Below are positions 24,491 through 60,534 of a DNA stretch of 64,000 nucleotides, piece after piece. This DNA is from Lingula anatina (lineage: Eukaryota > Brachiopoda > Lingulata > Lingulida > Lingulidae). The position numbers and the translations under genes are program-made. Numbering within the stretch: position 1 is the stretch's first letter; each line of letters opens with the position of its first letter. The notes under the pieces are model-generated. The model was given only the letters and a program-made list of their open reading frames with translations. It was not told where the DNA came from and did not search any database. The stretch spans positions 124,001 to 188,000 of the forward strand of contig NW_019775584.1 of the NCBI RefSeq assembly GCF_001039355.2, given 5' to 3'.

Positions 24491-27400
24491 CCTCAGGTAT
24501 CTCAGTTTTGGGATAAGGCAGCAGTTATGATTAAACCAGACAAACTATTTATTGAAAACATCAGAAGGTTAATTTAAAAAGAAGTTAGGTTTCGTGTGTG
24601 ATATTATAGAAAATAGACAAAAGGCAGTATATGCTATTCGAATTACCATTATTCTTCCGAAAAAAAGAAGAAAACTGCTGAATCATTTCGAACCAGTACT
24701 TCCGTAATACATACTAAATACTCTTTGACAACGCGCGGACAACACTGCAGCTTTGGCGTCTCTGGAATATGCAATTCTTGACATTACAGTCTGTGACTGT
24801 ATAAACGCAACTTTTATATATAGCTTTTAAAAGTATTGATATCTAAGATTTTAATTAATGTACATGTGTTATGACTTTTTCAAAGTTTAAACTATACATT
24901 ATCGGGACGTCAAGTTCACTGTAAATATATATAGTATTGGCTGCGGGAAGAAATATATAGCAGTCATTTGTTGTAACTCTGTTTTTGTAGGAATGTTCGT
25001 TGAAGTGTTTTTGAATTTTATCTTGTAAATATACTTTGAATGCCAATTTTTTGACACGGTAATATAGTAAAATGACATATAGTATTACACATGCTGTGTG
25101 CTTTGTTAGAAAGATGTATTACTTTTTGGCAATTGATTTATTTCAATTGAAAATGCGGACAATGTGTGCAATATGTAATATATTTATGTATAAATGGTTT
25201 TGATAATGGACATGTCTTGTTGAGGTAAGACGAAATCGTTTTCAAGACGAACATAGTTTACCATCAGTGATACTGCATGGCACCGAGTTTACATTTTTCA
25301 CAACAAGGGACTGTCGATTGTATAGAACCATTTGTGCTAAAACAGTAGAGCCGCCAATGACGTGTGCGTCCCCCTCTCTATGTGGGGCTAAGAAAATTGT
25401 GGTGTCTTCTGTTATGGTATCGGGTTTGCTTAGCGCTTAACATTGGTTGTGTGTGGAATTGATTGTTTTTATTGATCACCGATATTCAAGCAGTGACCTG
25501 GGATCAAGGCTTTTAGGAAATTTCGATAGTAAAGCTTGGTAAACAACTTTTAATCACATGATGACATTATGCTTGCTTGACAACTACCTTCGGGCGGCTT
25601 CATATTTGTAACTCTTTTTTGAGGGGCATTATATTTTTAGTCCCGATTTCAAGACTAATGTCTTATTAGACATCAGTAAACATGGTACATTCTGATTACC
25701 TAAACTTCCAAACATAAAGCGTCGATGCACGGTGCTCTAATATAGTTATGTTGTTGTTATCTTCTTGTAGCAACTTCAATGGCGCTGAGGCACAAAAAAA
25801 TTAGCTATAAGATTAAACAAGTCTGTCTCCTTAAAAGCCTTAATATTGAAAGCAACGTAACGTTTATACATTTTATAGATGTGATTTTATGCAAGCTTTG
25901 GATGAGATGCTCATTAGGATGGGATTTTTGTATCGCTTAGCACTGCGGAGTATGAGACACTTTTGGTATCTATGCAGTACTATATACAGGGCCGGCGACG
26001 GCAAAATAGCCAGAACATATTGTAGATGCTTTTTGCTGTTATTGTTATTTATATATATCAACATCATCATCACTATTGCTTATTAAAATCCAACGCTAAA
26101 CCATTTTAAGAGTTTTAGTGAATACTTTTTTCCAAATATAATTTTCTTTGTGTTTTTCATAACTTTGTTTTTGCTCTGAGGTTTGGTCAGTTTTGTCGCT
26201 TTTGCTGGTATTGCCAATGTGGCATTACGGGTAAACTAAAATAACATTGGTTACAGTTTGTATTTCTGTGGCTTAACAACAAAACACCATGTCATATACT
26301 TTTTCCTGATGACTAACACAAACATGTGATCAGTCTTTACACGTTGTTTTATTGCCAGCACTCTGGGACAATTGTACGTGAAATTAAATATAATATTTGA
26401 AATATACTAGTTACATCACCTAGTTATATCTATTACTTTAATAATTTCGAATCCTTTTTAAGACATGTTTGACAAGTTATTTAAAACAAAATAACAAAAA
26501 AGTAATGAAAAAAAAACTTAAAGATGCATAAACAACGTTGCCAAATTGAATCACCTTTCAAGCAGTCAGTATCCTATAGCAAGTGTGATTATGAATATTT
26601 GATGCCAATCGATTGGACTTCGATTCGCTCTTTAACCCACAAGAGGCCCAGCAAAACAAACCTTGTGATTTTTGTCTGTATACGACTGGTGGCATTTCAA
26701 TAAAACCATTCATATGAAATAAATCAGACCATGAATAGCCTCATGTCTCCCAGTTCGTAGCAGGTGAGGGAAATTAATGAGGGGTGCGGAGTAGAGGGAA
26801 AAGGAGTGCGCGTGCCGATATTTGGTCATTGGCACGTGGGTCTAACAGGTGTGTCCAATGCGTCTTTTTGTTGATAATAGAAAAAAAAAGAAGAGCACCT
26901 GTGGTAACCAAGGGTGGAGGTCCAATTGACCAACGCGGACCCCAATTTAATCAATTCGGAGATGCGTCACCATAGTTTTTGTGACGTACATCTTGATTTG
27001 CATTTTACATACGTGAGTGAATGTAAGGAATGCCAAAATAAATTTCTGAATAAGCAAAAACTAAGTAAAATAAATGAATTAGTAGATTTCATTTTATCTA
27101 TGGTATTTTGTCGGGCGCATCCGTACTCACATAACACGAGAAATTGTTGAGAAGAGATTTTTCGAATCTGAAAACAAAAACATTACATTGTTATCTATAT
27201 CTTTTCGTTTCCACTGATGGCGAAAGCTGTACGAAACAAGAAAAAGCATTGTTTGCGTAATATGTATAAATCTATAGCTCAGGGCAATGTCCTATTGTTG
27301 CTGACAAACGCAGGGCAAAGAAAAAAGACGCATTAACTGAACTTTGTTTCATAAAAAAAATCGTTTTCGTTTGATTTGACGGCTATGACTGTGAACTTTG

Positions 27401-29707
27401 AAAAGATTTAACAAAATACACAGGTTTGGAACAAAATGTTCTACTATAACTCGCAGACCATAAAATTAATGACGTCAATATTTCATTGCAATTGTTCATT
27501 TTTTTTGTCAATGCACAATCAAACAGGTGTTTAATGCATAAAAGATACTGAATTGTATACACACAGCTGGGAACAGTAAGAGAAAACAGAGAAAATTAAC
27601 TAATGAGAGCCAGCAGAGCTTCAGAAGACTTCATCATTATTCCTTGACCAAGTGCCAACAGTAACATTTAAGATCATTATATACCAATCCGTGATCAACA
27701 GATAGAAAAATACGGTGCACATAACTTATTGGCAATTCCCCTAACAAACGGCTTACGGTATCTAAACATTCGACTACAAACAAAAACGAAAAATGATTTC
27801 CCATAAATTGAATCAAAACAACCCATGAACAATCTGCTGAACAAGCCAAACTTGGAACACAAACATGTGGTGCATAAACCCCTGTTTTCGAACCCTTAAT
27901 TGCCTGTTTAATTATTGATAGATTATTGATCGAAGTGGCAGGTGTACTGATTGAGAGATCGATTAAGTTAACGCAGAGGAACAAATCTACGCAATAATGC
28001 TACTCCACAGACGGGCTATGTCAACCAGATAAATCAGCCTGGTCTTTTGACTGAGCCAGATAAAGTATAGATTTTGGGAGTCGGACAGACGGCGTGGACA
28101 ATGGCAGTGATATTGGGCCACGCGAGTATGTAGCCAAGCTGGCGAATATACTGGATATAAAGATAAAAATACGCTGTGCTGTTTGCTGCTGCAGAAATTA
28201 TGTACTGCTTTTTCGATAAAAAACATGGTTTTGCATCATATTGTTTTTTTATTTTTAATTTACATTATTTACATTACATTCATTTTTGAAGACAAAAATT
28301 CACAAGATCAAAAGAGATTTAAGATTTAAGTCGTGAGATTTAAGTCATCATTGGTCCATGTTTACAGCCATGAAATTCCACCAAGTTTTATTGTTTTTGG
28401 TATTGGTTTTTGGCTAACGCGACACATCTCAGCTTTTTATGATGCCGACGAACATAATATTTCACAACACAGGATTAATAACATCTCAGTACTAACCATA
28501 GCATTTCTTCGTGGAATATAGACTTAAATAAACATAAAAAGCATAAGTAGTATAATCAGGTATAGAATTATCTAGGTCAGCGGGGACAGAGCAGAGCAGT
28601 TGCCAGTAGTAGAAAAAAAGATAAAAATGTCAGGAAAAGTAAAGAAGTTAAGTGAATGCATTTTAGTACCAGTACCGATAAGCTAAAGCATCAAGCTAAT
28701 GGTATGCAGCCAAAGTAAACACATGCAAACAGCACTAGTGGCCAGATGTTCTCGCAATGTTCAGCTGAAGATAGCACAATGGCAATCTGCAAGAGAAAGT
28801 AATAATTGTGGCATAATGAAGTGCAACACGCTCTGACTACCAGTGTCAATGCTCGTGCGAGACTAGAGGGTGGATTTTGAACATTCAGGTTGACTGCTCA
28901 ACGCCATACAGAAAATTTGTTTTAATGCAAACATGATGCCTTTCTGGCTCATATGCTGCCTACCGAAATGAAGCAAGGGTCAGGCCAACGGTGCCAAATT
29001 TATGCAAATCGTGAAACGCATTTTGGCCGAACTTCCATGGGCTGTTGAATTACATTTATACAGCGAATATTCGATCTCGATGTATAGAGTTAAAACTATG
29101 GATATTTTAAAACATTTGTAAGTCACTCTTGTTGAAACGAGATCGGTGAATTTACTTGGTCGTAGGCAGGTTAAGGAAGGAAATGCGAACAGAATCTAAC
29201 TTGCTTAACTTAGGTAGTCTGATAGCTTTCTCTTGTATGGTTCTGCGTTTTTGAGTTTTTGGCTGAAGTGTGATGGCCTCTCACTAAGCCTTTAAGGTAT
29301 AATTATACATGGCCATTATGCACTGAAAATTTTACAGTAGGGGACAAAGTAGATCGTTAAATGAAGATAAAGAGATAAAAAGAAAGGATTATCGAAACCT
29401 CTTTCAGGAGAATGTTCACGGTAGCTTCCCTGTGTAAATGCAAACTTCTATTTAAACAATAAAGTTTTCTAGTCTCTTTGCCTGCAATGTGTGTCTCATG
29501 ACAATAGAATGACCACATGCACATCGAAGATTGACTCCACACATTCAATAAAATCACCCTGTGAAAATCTGTACGCTGTCAACTATTGACAACACCGGGT
29601 TCAAATCAATGGCGGCCACAACGTGCACAACATATCATGGTGCAACATAATGCGTTCCGAGATCAAAAGGGGTGACACCAAAACCAAGTTCTGTGAACCA
29701 TTGCTCT

Positions 29708-29823
29708 GCCTGTGGGCTCCAAACTAGGAGCCGACAAACACACAAACAACGTGTCTCCAGACAGCGATCTAATCCACTACCGGCCCACAGGCACCGCGAA
29801 CGCGCTCTCACTGGAGACACGTT
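29708..29823. repeat. cluster of interleaved perfect inverted repeats
   Basis: Pair A is GCCTGTGGG (29708-29716) with CCCACAGGC (29784-29792). Pair B is AACGTGTCTCCAG (29748-29760) with CTGGAGACACGTT (29811-29823). A local hairpin GGCTCC/GGAGCC spans 29715-29732. Because A and B interleave, the two long pairings would make a pseudoknot-like fold in RNA. Function unknown; decayed mobile DNA is equally possible. Confidence 0.6.
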
Positions 29824-29939
29824 CAATCACGAAGTCGCATGTTCCCCGATTAGGACATTGTCCCCAAAGAAAAAAATATCATTTTTGGAATCTGTGATTT
29901 CCTACGGTTTGTAACGATGGTTGATTTGATGTTGATCAA

Positions 29940-30125
29940 GGCAAAGGGAGGTCAAGACCAAGCCTTTTCGCTGTCCGCTTGGATGCCTCTACGGTTAATT
30001 ACAGCAACGCTAAGGCTCCCAAGTCTTACTAATTACGGTTCCGGAACAGGCTGAAGAGACGCTAAGGCGTTGTTAATTAGGCTAGGGCCACATTGGGAAT
30101 TCACAGCCTGTTCAAGCTGTATACT
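29940..30125. promoter_or_regulatory. candidate intergenic regulatory patch
   Basis: Complex sequence between AT-rich flanks. It has paired TAATTA cores about 45 bp apart in the context CTAATTACGG and TTAATTAGG, flanking CGGTTCCGGAACAGG and two GACGCTAAGG/AACGCTAAGG copies. Non-coding; call from texture only. Confidence 0.22.
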
Positions 30126-31469
30126 AGTCTAAGTTGTCGAAACATGGCAACGAGAATTTTTGTTATTTTTGCTGCCGTCGTCGCCATTTTTACATGGTGG
30201 CTAAAATAGTGTTATGATACAATGTTTTTCTATGTCATGCCACCCATTGACATTTTGGAAATTGGCAACCTTGAAAAATATTTCATTTTAAATAATGTTA
30301 CAACGGTGTTTCTGTGCGTGTGTGTGTTTAAGGTATATGTGTGTGTGTGTGTTACTGCAGTATCATAGAGTTTATACGATAGACAGGCAAGCACGTTATA
30401 AAGACGGAGACAAATAAAAAATATCCAGAGAAATAAAATTGTCCCTTAGTTCTTCTCTAGCTTTTCTTTGGTGTAGGATTTTTGCTCATTTGTCTAGTGC
30501 TTCCATCACCTAAGTATTTTTTTTTAAGTAGAACCAATCCGATATGTTTCGATTTGCTTTATTTTCGTATTTCTCATTCCCCCTCCGTGATAACAAATTT
30601 ATAAAAAATTCTCACAACAAATTGATATATTTCAATAACTATTGACTCTGATGCCCACATAACAACCAAAGAATGTGAAGATTTCAATCAAATCAAATAT
30701 TTTGCAAATTCCTTTCGAAGCAAGATAATAATATATGGTAAAGCCAAGGTAATTAATTGTATAAAAATGCCAAATTAGGTTGCTATACTAATACACTGCA
30801 AGCCGTAAGGACTGCAATCAAATCTGCTATTTTGAAGTTCAAACAATAAACATTTTCAAAACAAATCAACCTTTCCATCATAGAAATGGAGCATTAGCGT
30901 CAATTAGAAAATCCCACCGCCGCAACACTATAATTCTCTCAGGCCAAACTACATTACCCAAAAGCACGGCCGCCAGAATTAAAACAAAACAACAATTTTA
31001 TAGAGAATAACTTTTACGCAGTGCCTTTCCCTTGATTTACTGCACTTAACCACGCAAGTCTGAGTAAAAATATATTGGAATTACTAAAACAAGGGAGCGG
31101 TGGCGCCTCGGCCGCCTTGTAGAATCCCAGTGGGTTTTCCCTCTAATCTGCTAAAACGCGCGACACAAAGAGAGAGTCACATTGTCCCTAGTAACGCACG
31201 CAGGACTGCGACTGTGACAGTGCGTGTCACTAGCCATATCATTAATCGTAATACAAAAAATAAGGGATTTGATCAAATTGCTTGTAAATGGGAACGTCTC
31301 TCTCCTTCCACCCTGCCTCCCTTGTGACTTCGTCCTCGCTGTAGATCTGTGTATATGGTTTCGAGATAAAAACCGTTCAAAATCATGGTGGGAGCTCGCG
31401 GACATAAATCAAGAAGATATCATTAGCGACTCACATGTAAGTGCAGCGGGAGATAAAAAGCACTGAGAG

Positions 31470-31680
31470 GAGAGAGGGAAAAGTCAACATAAAAACGCCG
31501 AGGAAAGATGATGACATCTCTTCAGAATGAGGGAACATCTGACAGAACAGCAAAAATTATTATCAAATGTTATCATTTGGTCCCTCTCATGACGGCAAGT
31601 CTCTCATCGCCGACTGCTGTGTCCCCTGTTATGACGGTGTGATTGAGTGCAATAAGCAAACTTTAGAGAGATGACACGGC
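31470..31680. promoter_or_regulatory. candidate intergenic regulatory patch
   Basis: A complex stretch with the inverted pair CAAATGTTATCATTTG and repeated CTCTCAT and ATGACGG words. No coding potential. Could be an enhancer; not tested for conservation. Confidence 0.18.
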
Positions 31681-32005
31681 GGAAAAGTTTTTTTTTACTA
31701 ATTTTTTAAGTCCCAACTTTTTAAAATTACATTTATAACAAATCCCAAGGAAAATTACTTGTCACAAAGGCATTACAAAAAAGCAAGAAACGTGTGATGC
31801 AAAACAAAACTATCTCATGTAATCTCTTTAACATTTCTTTCTCTCTCTCTTTCTCTACAATATTCTATTTTAATAACTACTGATATGTTAGTAGTTTACT
31901 AATCAGAATTAATACATATACGTACATGTACCAAAGTGCCTTTACTTAAAATTCACTTAAAACTGTGGCAATAACTAAGCCTGCAGCGGGGCATGCAGGC
32001 AGTGC

Positions 32006-32009
32006 AAAA

Positions 32010-32044
<35 letters not shown>
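32006..32044. repeat. (AAAT)n microsatellite
   Basis: About ten AAAT/AATA units. Confidence 0.95.
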
Positions 32045-32099
32045 GGAATATGATTTAACAAATAAATAGAAAATATTTTTAGATTAATGAATAAATACA

Positions 32100-32640
32100 T
32101 TTTTCATTGATCACGAACAAAAAAGGGAAAAAGCTGGCGGAGCAACAACAAGATAATTTCACGAAGTCACATATATTCCAGGCATCTGCACAAAAACTGA
32201 GAAAACAGAAAAAAGGTACATCTACCCAGCCGCCCGTAAATCATGAACAACGACATTTTTGATGTCGTTCTGCGGCAAAAGCCGTTCTGGATATTGTCCA
32301 GCGTTTCAAGGAAATTAAATTACTTCTGTCAAACGCCAATCTGGGAGACGTTTGTGTCAAACCAATATCTCCAATATCGCTTGTAATGATATACAAGGCC
32401 CCGAGTAGCAATTAAGAAATTGTGACTTTGGCACGCGTAGACATCAGCAGTATTTGCTTAGTGTTTTGAATTCCCAAGAGGATCATGAAGTGCCAGAGAT
32501 ATTGCAGCGATTTTGTCACGGAAGACATGAGAATCGCTCTCGGGGCTTTGGCGCACCAAAAACATTGCACATAAGAAAAAGTGTTCAATGAAATACATGG
32601 GGAGGAGCAAAAGGAAAATACAACAAATGTCATATCTGTT
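32100..32640. promoter_or_regulatory. candidate intergenic regulatory region
   Basis: About 540 bp of complex sequence, the longest such patch between the two genes. It contains the inverted pair ACGACATTTTTGATGTCGT (32250-32268) and a GCAATTAAG homeodomain-type core. Minus-strand frames overlap it but have no recognisable family content or supported splice structure. Candidate regulatory DNA only. Confidence 0.2.
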
Positions 32641-33689
32641 TATCTCATTGGCTCTGCTGTTCTTCTTTTTAGTATGTCGATTGTGTAACGGGAACATTTC
32701 AATGAAGAAAACAACATGACAAAAAGGTAGATTCGCAAGCAACATTAAAACTCTCGTACATGTAGCTCGTTTTTTTTTTTTTTTTTTTTTTTTTTGCTTC
32801 AAACCAAAAGACCAGAAGGATGGCGCTTGATTACGGGGATTGTAATCAAACGCCTGTTGTCTGAAGCTGAGCCTAAACCGTTTTAGAGAAGCAAAAATGG
32901 TAAGAACAGGGTGGCGACAACGTAACAAATTCATTTTGCAACGTCCATGATTTCCCTATAAGATTTCTGGTCCTGCATCGTTTTGAAACCTTTTAAAGGA
33001 ATCTAAAATACATGAACACGCTGTTTAAACCGTGTCATTTAACATTCATATTGACCCCACCTTTCCCTAAAATGCTTTAAATGTGTAACTCATACTGGAC
33101 GAGTGCATAGTGTCGTTATGGACGAGTGTGTGAGTACGCTTGTGTATGCGCATAAGTGTGCACGAGACAGTGTGTGTTTCGCATACATACAAGATAAACG
33201 TTTATTCAGCATGTGGCGTGCCCAGCTTTTGCGGTCGTTTTCGCCATCCACACCCCTCCCCCATCTGTGCTCACAATCACTCCACTCTCAAGTCAGTTCA
33301 TCATCATCGAGGCACATTTTTAGCTCGAGAATTTCAAATCCGTTGTTCAGCAAATGTAAATCTCACAGTTTCGAAACTACCTAAGATTACTCTTGGGAAT
33401 TCCAGCACTCATCGTCTGCTACATCTCAACAGTTATGTGACACGTTTTCAAGCCACCTCCTTGTCGCTAAAACAGAAGCATGAAAACAACTGCTTCTTTT
33501 TTTTTAGTTGCCGGTACGACTCATCCCCAGATGTTCCCAGCCATTAGGAGAGAACTCCGTGTTCCTTTAACAAACGCACCGCACCGTGTTCAGTCATACA
33601 TGAGTTCCATTCTCAGTAAAGAAGGGAAAAATTAGTCAACGCGTTTTAAGCCACTTAGGAAATACATCAGGTAGTGTGAAGGCAGCAGT

Positions 33690-34055
33690 GCGTTAATTCC
33701 CCGCCTCACATAAATGGTACTACGCGTTTTAACTCACGTTTGGCTAGTTGTATTCCACGTCGGTGAAATACTAGCTTTCATTCAAAGACAAAATAATAGT
33801 CTTTACAACTTTTTTAAATGTAAGCCGATATCTCTCTCTCCACCGCTTTTTTTTGGCATTTGGCATAATATGCGCGTTCATTCCCCGCCTCAGACAAATG
33901 GTGTTACACGTTTTAAGCCACGGTTGGCTAGTTTAATTCCACGTTAGTGAAAAACCAGCTGTAATTCATAGACAAAATAGTAGTCGTTACAACTTTATTA
34001 AATATAAGTCGATATCTCTCTCCCCCCTTTTTTAAATTTGGCATAAGATATGCGA
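33690..34055. repeat. diverged tandem duplication, 183-bp period
   Basis: Two adjacent copies, one starting GCGTTAATTCCCCGCC (33690) and the other GCGTTCATTCCCCGCC (33873). Both share the order GTTTTAA, GGCTAGTT, ATTCCACGT, AGACAAAATA, CGATATCTCTCTC and TTTGGCATAA. Copies differ by substitutions and small indels, so the duplication is not recent. A short related fragment (CGCGTTTTAAGCCAC) occurs at about 33640. Confidence 0.85.
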
Positions 34056-35560
34056 TTTGTTTGAAAGATTTTTATCTTTAAATTTATTAAACTATATTGA
34101 AATAACAATAAAGCAAGAGCATTTTAGTGCTTTCTAAGTCTGAAATGACAGAAACGTTACAAAATTGAATTTTAGCTAGCAGGCTAACACTTTCGGTTTT
34201 CCCCGTAGTTTAAAGATCAATTTTGATCCTTTATGTGCAAAACTATGTACATCTACATTACCAGCTGTTTTAGCTCTCCACTTCAAGGAGAACTAATATG
34301 TTGGCGACTAAAAACAAAACTGCTGTTGGAATATGATGCAAGTAACTTCCGATCGCACTGTCACCGTCAAGAGTTACGGAAAACAGTGCACTAAAAATTT
34401 AATAAGTGACAATATTTGCCTATTCGAGAGATGACCACGAAACGCCAAAATCATTATCTGCCCACGATTTGCGGATTATCACGATGTGCGGATCAGCATT
34501 AGAGATTTAGACACCTTAGACTGTCCATTTTCAATTAAATCTAAAACCACTAAAACGCGATTAAGTGCTTAACATTGGTATTGTTTTCATCGTTGAATTT
34601 TGTTTATTGGTGTTTTGGGGAGCAAAATACATAAAGTTCACAAAGTTTGATAAAAATCTCAAGCGACAATTTTTCAAAAAGAGAAGTTACAATCAAATGA
34701 ATTCGTCTCCTTATATTAAAAGAAATTAAAAATTATTTTTAAGCATTTACATCTTTTCTTTTGGAGTACTCACTACAATTAACGTTTTCATATATGACCA
34801 CTGCATGGTTACTCACCATGTCTGTGAAAATCAACTTCTATAAGCTAACCGATATACACACATCATATCTCCCAAAATAAGTTCATCATTGGTTCATCAT
34901 CAAGTCTGGTGAATGATCATTCATCAAAGTACTTTCCTCTTCCTGTTAGAATTAATTTTTGATTGAATTCCCTGTTTGCGCGTGCTTTACTACCTGTACA
35001 CAAATAACATGATTAACGTACCCATTCAATTTCAGGTAGTTCACTCTTTACTTCAACTAAGCTGTAAAAAAATTTAAAGCTTAAAAAACCTTTAGTCAGT
35101 TATGTAACAAAAAATAATGAGCTCCATTCAACGAGCTTATCATTTCCAGAAAAAAGGGTGAGATTTTTACAGGAAAATTCATTAATGTTTTTTCTTTCGC
35201 ATCAGCACCTATTTAAGCAGCTTTTAACCATGCAAATGTACTCGGACACCCTTAAACACTCATTAGCTCAGTATTCACCGTCACTTCTTTAATGGAATGT
35301 ATCACATGAACTCACTGGTGAAATCGCCCTTCAAGGGTGTGTACGTGTTCCAGACGCTGAGCGTGCATTCCAAGAGGACCAGCGGATGATTTCACAAAAA
35401 TAAAATAAAATAAAATAGCCCGAAAATTAGTCTAAACTTTTGGACAAAAAATTGGTCTACTTCAGCTGAAGATTCAGGCGCAGTACTGGTCTGAAGTACG
35501 TACCATATGTTAACTGTCATAAAACAGGAGACAAATTTCATTTTAGTGCACTACTATTGT

Positions 35561-35566
35561 TTTATT
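35561..35566 (-). terminator. polyadenylation signal of RPAP2
   Basis: TTTATT on the plus strand reads AATAAA on the minus strand, about 185 bases past the RPAP2 stop codon. A sensible 3' UTR end, unconfirmed by transcripts. Confidence 0.5.
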
Positions 35567-35748
35567 TTGTAGGTAAACAGTATGAAAATAGTTATCTAAA
35601 AGTTTAGAAAAGTTTCAGTGCCGAGTAACTCTGTGGCATAGGTCCTTGGGCCATCTCCTCGGGTCATAGGGGCCTAAAAAAGTCGTATTTTAATCTCGTC
35701 ATCTAATGGTTCAAGACTCCAATTTCTGGTCCCCAAAAACAGATCACT

Positions 35749-58155
<22,407 letters not shown>

Positions 58156-58600
58156 GGCTAGCAATTACTCTTTACATCGAACATGCTGCCATGGAATTAA
58201 ATAGCTTAAAAGTGTCGACGGTGCAAAAATTGTGGTAACTGATGGAGGCTGACATCTTTAAAATACCCTCAATGCTATTATCATATAATGATATAATTTA
58301 TGAGAATTAAAGACCCTTTAGTAGCAAAAGCAAATATATTCTTTTGTATATCACACATTAAGAGTATTTTGGTTTTGATAATAACTCCTTAGTGAGTATT
58401 TTTGTAATTAGTTTTGTAATTAGGTTTTGAGAGTATAAAATGAAAAGCTCGCTCATATAAAGAGGCGTGCCTTGTAAGACCAGTCGTGTCATCTCAGACT
58501 GAAAGATTTACTTCCGAGTATTCCACGGGCCTCGCACAATACCGCTTAGAATAGAGCTTTTTTCTTCATTATTATTATTTTCTATTATTTTTCACTTACA
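58156..58600 (-). promoter_or_regulatory. RPAP2 5' UTR and promoter region
   Basis: Sequence upstream of the RPAP2 start. The first 100 bases are less AT-rich and non-repetitive. I saw no clear TATA box or Inr on the minus strand. Confidence 0.35.
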
Positions 58601-60366
58601 CTTTCACTGGGAAACAAGTACTGTCGATTTATCTTTACAAGTAATTTTAGATTTATCAATTTATATTTCAAGACAAATATATATTATTAAATTCAAAACA
58701 TTTCAGATGTTTCCTGAATAATATTCTTTAGAAAGAGCAACACATTTACAATGTTGATAGAATTTTATTGCTTTTAAAGAGAAAAACAATAACAAATTCC
58801 AAACAAGTTGGCATATGTTAGAAAATATTGACCCTGTTGCTGATACAATAAAACAGATTTGCATTAAACCAAGGAGTTATAACTCCTTGATAAAACATAT
58901 ATAGAGATACACTTTGTGGTGTACAAGAACTAGTATTTCTCAACAATTTACACAGTTTATTGCTTTATATGTTATCACTTAAGAAATGCCTGTGTTTAAA
59001 TGGTATACTACACATTCCGTTACCAAACCATACACATGTAGTTTAGTACATTATACAAGTATGTACAAGAATTTATATAATACACAACAGTGCATTAATG
59101 ACATACCCTGTGATACAATATATATGCACTGTTACTTCTCACCAAACCATCTTATAATTTTTCATTCAACGTCACAAGATGTTTCAAACATACAGCGTAC
59201 AGTAAATCATGTACCAATACACTGTGCTTTATGGGTCCTTTTTCATCAGTCCACTTAATTTATTCTTTTATATGCACCTTCAAAGTCCCGACATTTACCC
59301 TGGTTTTACATCTGGGACTACTTATTAGACAAAACATTCAAATATCAGTTTCTCAATTCTTTATAATGCAGTAGTGGTAATCAATCAGATGATCACACAG
59401 ATTACTCAGTATAAATGGCATTTTACTGTGATGGGCATTACCACAGCATTTCACAATTCAGATCATAGATAAAATTGAAGAGTGAAAAATATCAAAGGCA
59501 AAGCAGACAGTTTGTCATATAAAAAATTGGAGAGTGGCAATATAAGTAATGTTAAATCATAATATCTATTGATCTTAATGTTTCACGAATCACAGTTATG
59601 TTGTCAAAATACACGTTAGGAGATTAAAACATACTGAGTATGAAAATGTTCTTGTGTTGACTAATTTATAAGTTTACTTCATTTTTTTTAAAATTCAATT
59701 CTTCAAGTACACTAAATGCTTGCTAATAATATTTTTTGGTGAGGCATCAACAGTGCTTTTGTTTAACATCTTGAGAATATCTCTGTATAAAAGCAGAGAA
59801 CAATTTATAGTACAGCAAAATAGGTGAATACAATAATAAATGACACGAGGGCATTTTATAAAATATACATGTGGATACTGTAACAACTAATTGCTTTATA
59901 AAAATGAAAGAAACAATTGACGTCTTTCAACAGTAAAGATAATGACTGAAAACAGCATAAGTATCCATAATACTGACTAGGTTAGATGTATACAAGTTGT
60001 TTGATTGCTTTGAAATTCCATATTTTTCTTAGAGACAATAGAAAAATAGGGTGTACATGTAAAGTATATCATGTATTATTTAAATTTATTATTTGTTAAA
60101 TCAATTATCACATCCTCAGAACTTATCCACATGTATCACAGTAAGCAAAGATGAAAAGCTAAATATAATATAAAACTTCATTCTCTCATATTATATGTAT
60201 ATCTGTACATACAAAAACCTGAGCGATTGAATGCTGAAGTTGCAAAAAAGATATAGGGTAAATCTGTATCTTCCTCATGCTACAAAGACAAGCAGTATTC
60301 TTTACTGCACTGGTGACAGAAATGCTGTATGTTTAAGAATGGGTAAAAATTCCAGTAAATCTTTAT
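58601..60366 (-). other. probable 3' UTR/spacer between FERM-like gene and RPAP2
   Basis: AT-rich and without coding signal. AATAAA signals on the minus strand occur at 60362-60367 (overlapping the stop codon), 60085-60090, 58956-58961 and 58764-58769. The one overlapping the stop is too close to be the only one used, so a 3' UTR of 0.3-1.6 kb is likely. Confidence 0.45.
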
Positions 60367-60534
60367 TCATTTTACTGTTGTGATATCTGTCAGTCCTGGT
60401 GGTATGCCTTGCACCTCAGCGCCACCTGGCTTGTGCAACACATTAACCCAGTGAGCCATGATTGCAATGTCATCTTTGGTCTTTTCTCTGCTTATCATGG
60501 ATGCTGTGAAAAATGGTTGATCTTGATCTTCCAT
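60367..60534 (-). CDS. FERM-like gene, terminal exon
   Basis: Encodes MEDQDQPFFTASMISREKTK then DDIAIMAHWVNVLHKPGG and on to TTVK before TGA (60367-60369). Acceptor TTTTAAG before 60534. The exon opens with ATG, but that is an internal Met: phase 0 joins it to Gln from the previous exon. Confidence 0.75.
   Translation of the reverse strand: MEDQDQPFFTASMISREKTKDDIAIMAHWVNVLHKPGGAEVQGIPPGLTDITTVK

Larger units (their letters stand above)
24491..35560. other. convergent intergenic region between GFI1-like gene and RPAP2
   Basis: About 11 kb lying 3' of both neighbours, with no coding region I can support. It contains simple repeats (GT at 30316-30352, AAAT at 32006-32044, poly-T at 32770-32795), an inverted-repeat cluster at 29708-29823, a tandem duplication at 33690-34055 and several complex patches that may be cis-regulatory. 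Open frames such as 32458-32934 and 33140-33547 look random. Confidence 0.6.

Noticed and set aside
32458-32934. Minus-strand 158-codon frame containing a Lys run
   Set aside because: The Lys run is a poly-T tract read backwards, and the rest shows no family resemblance. The region looks like non-coding DNA.
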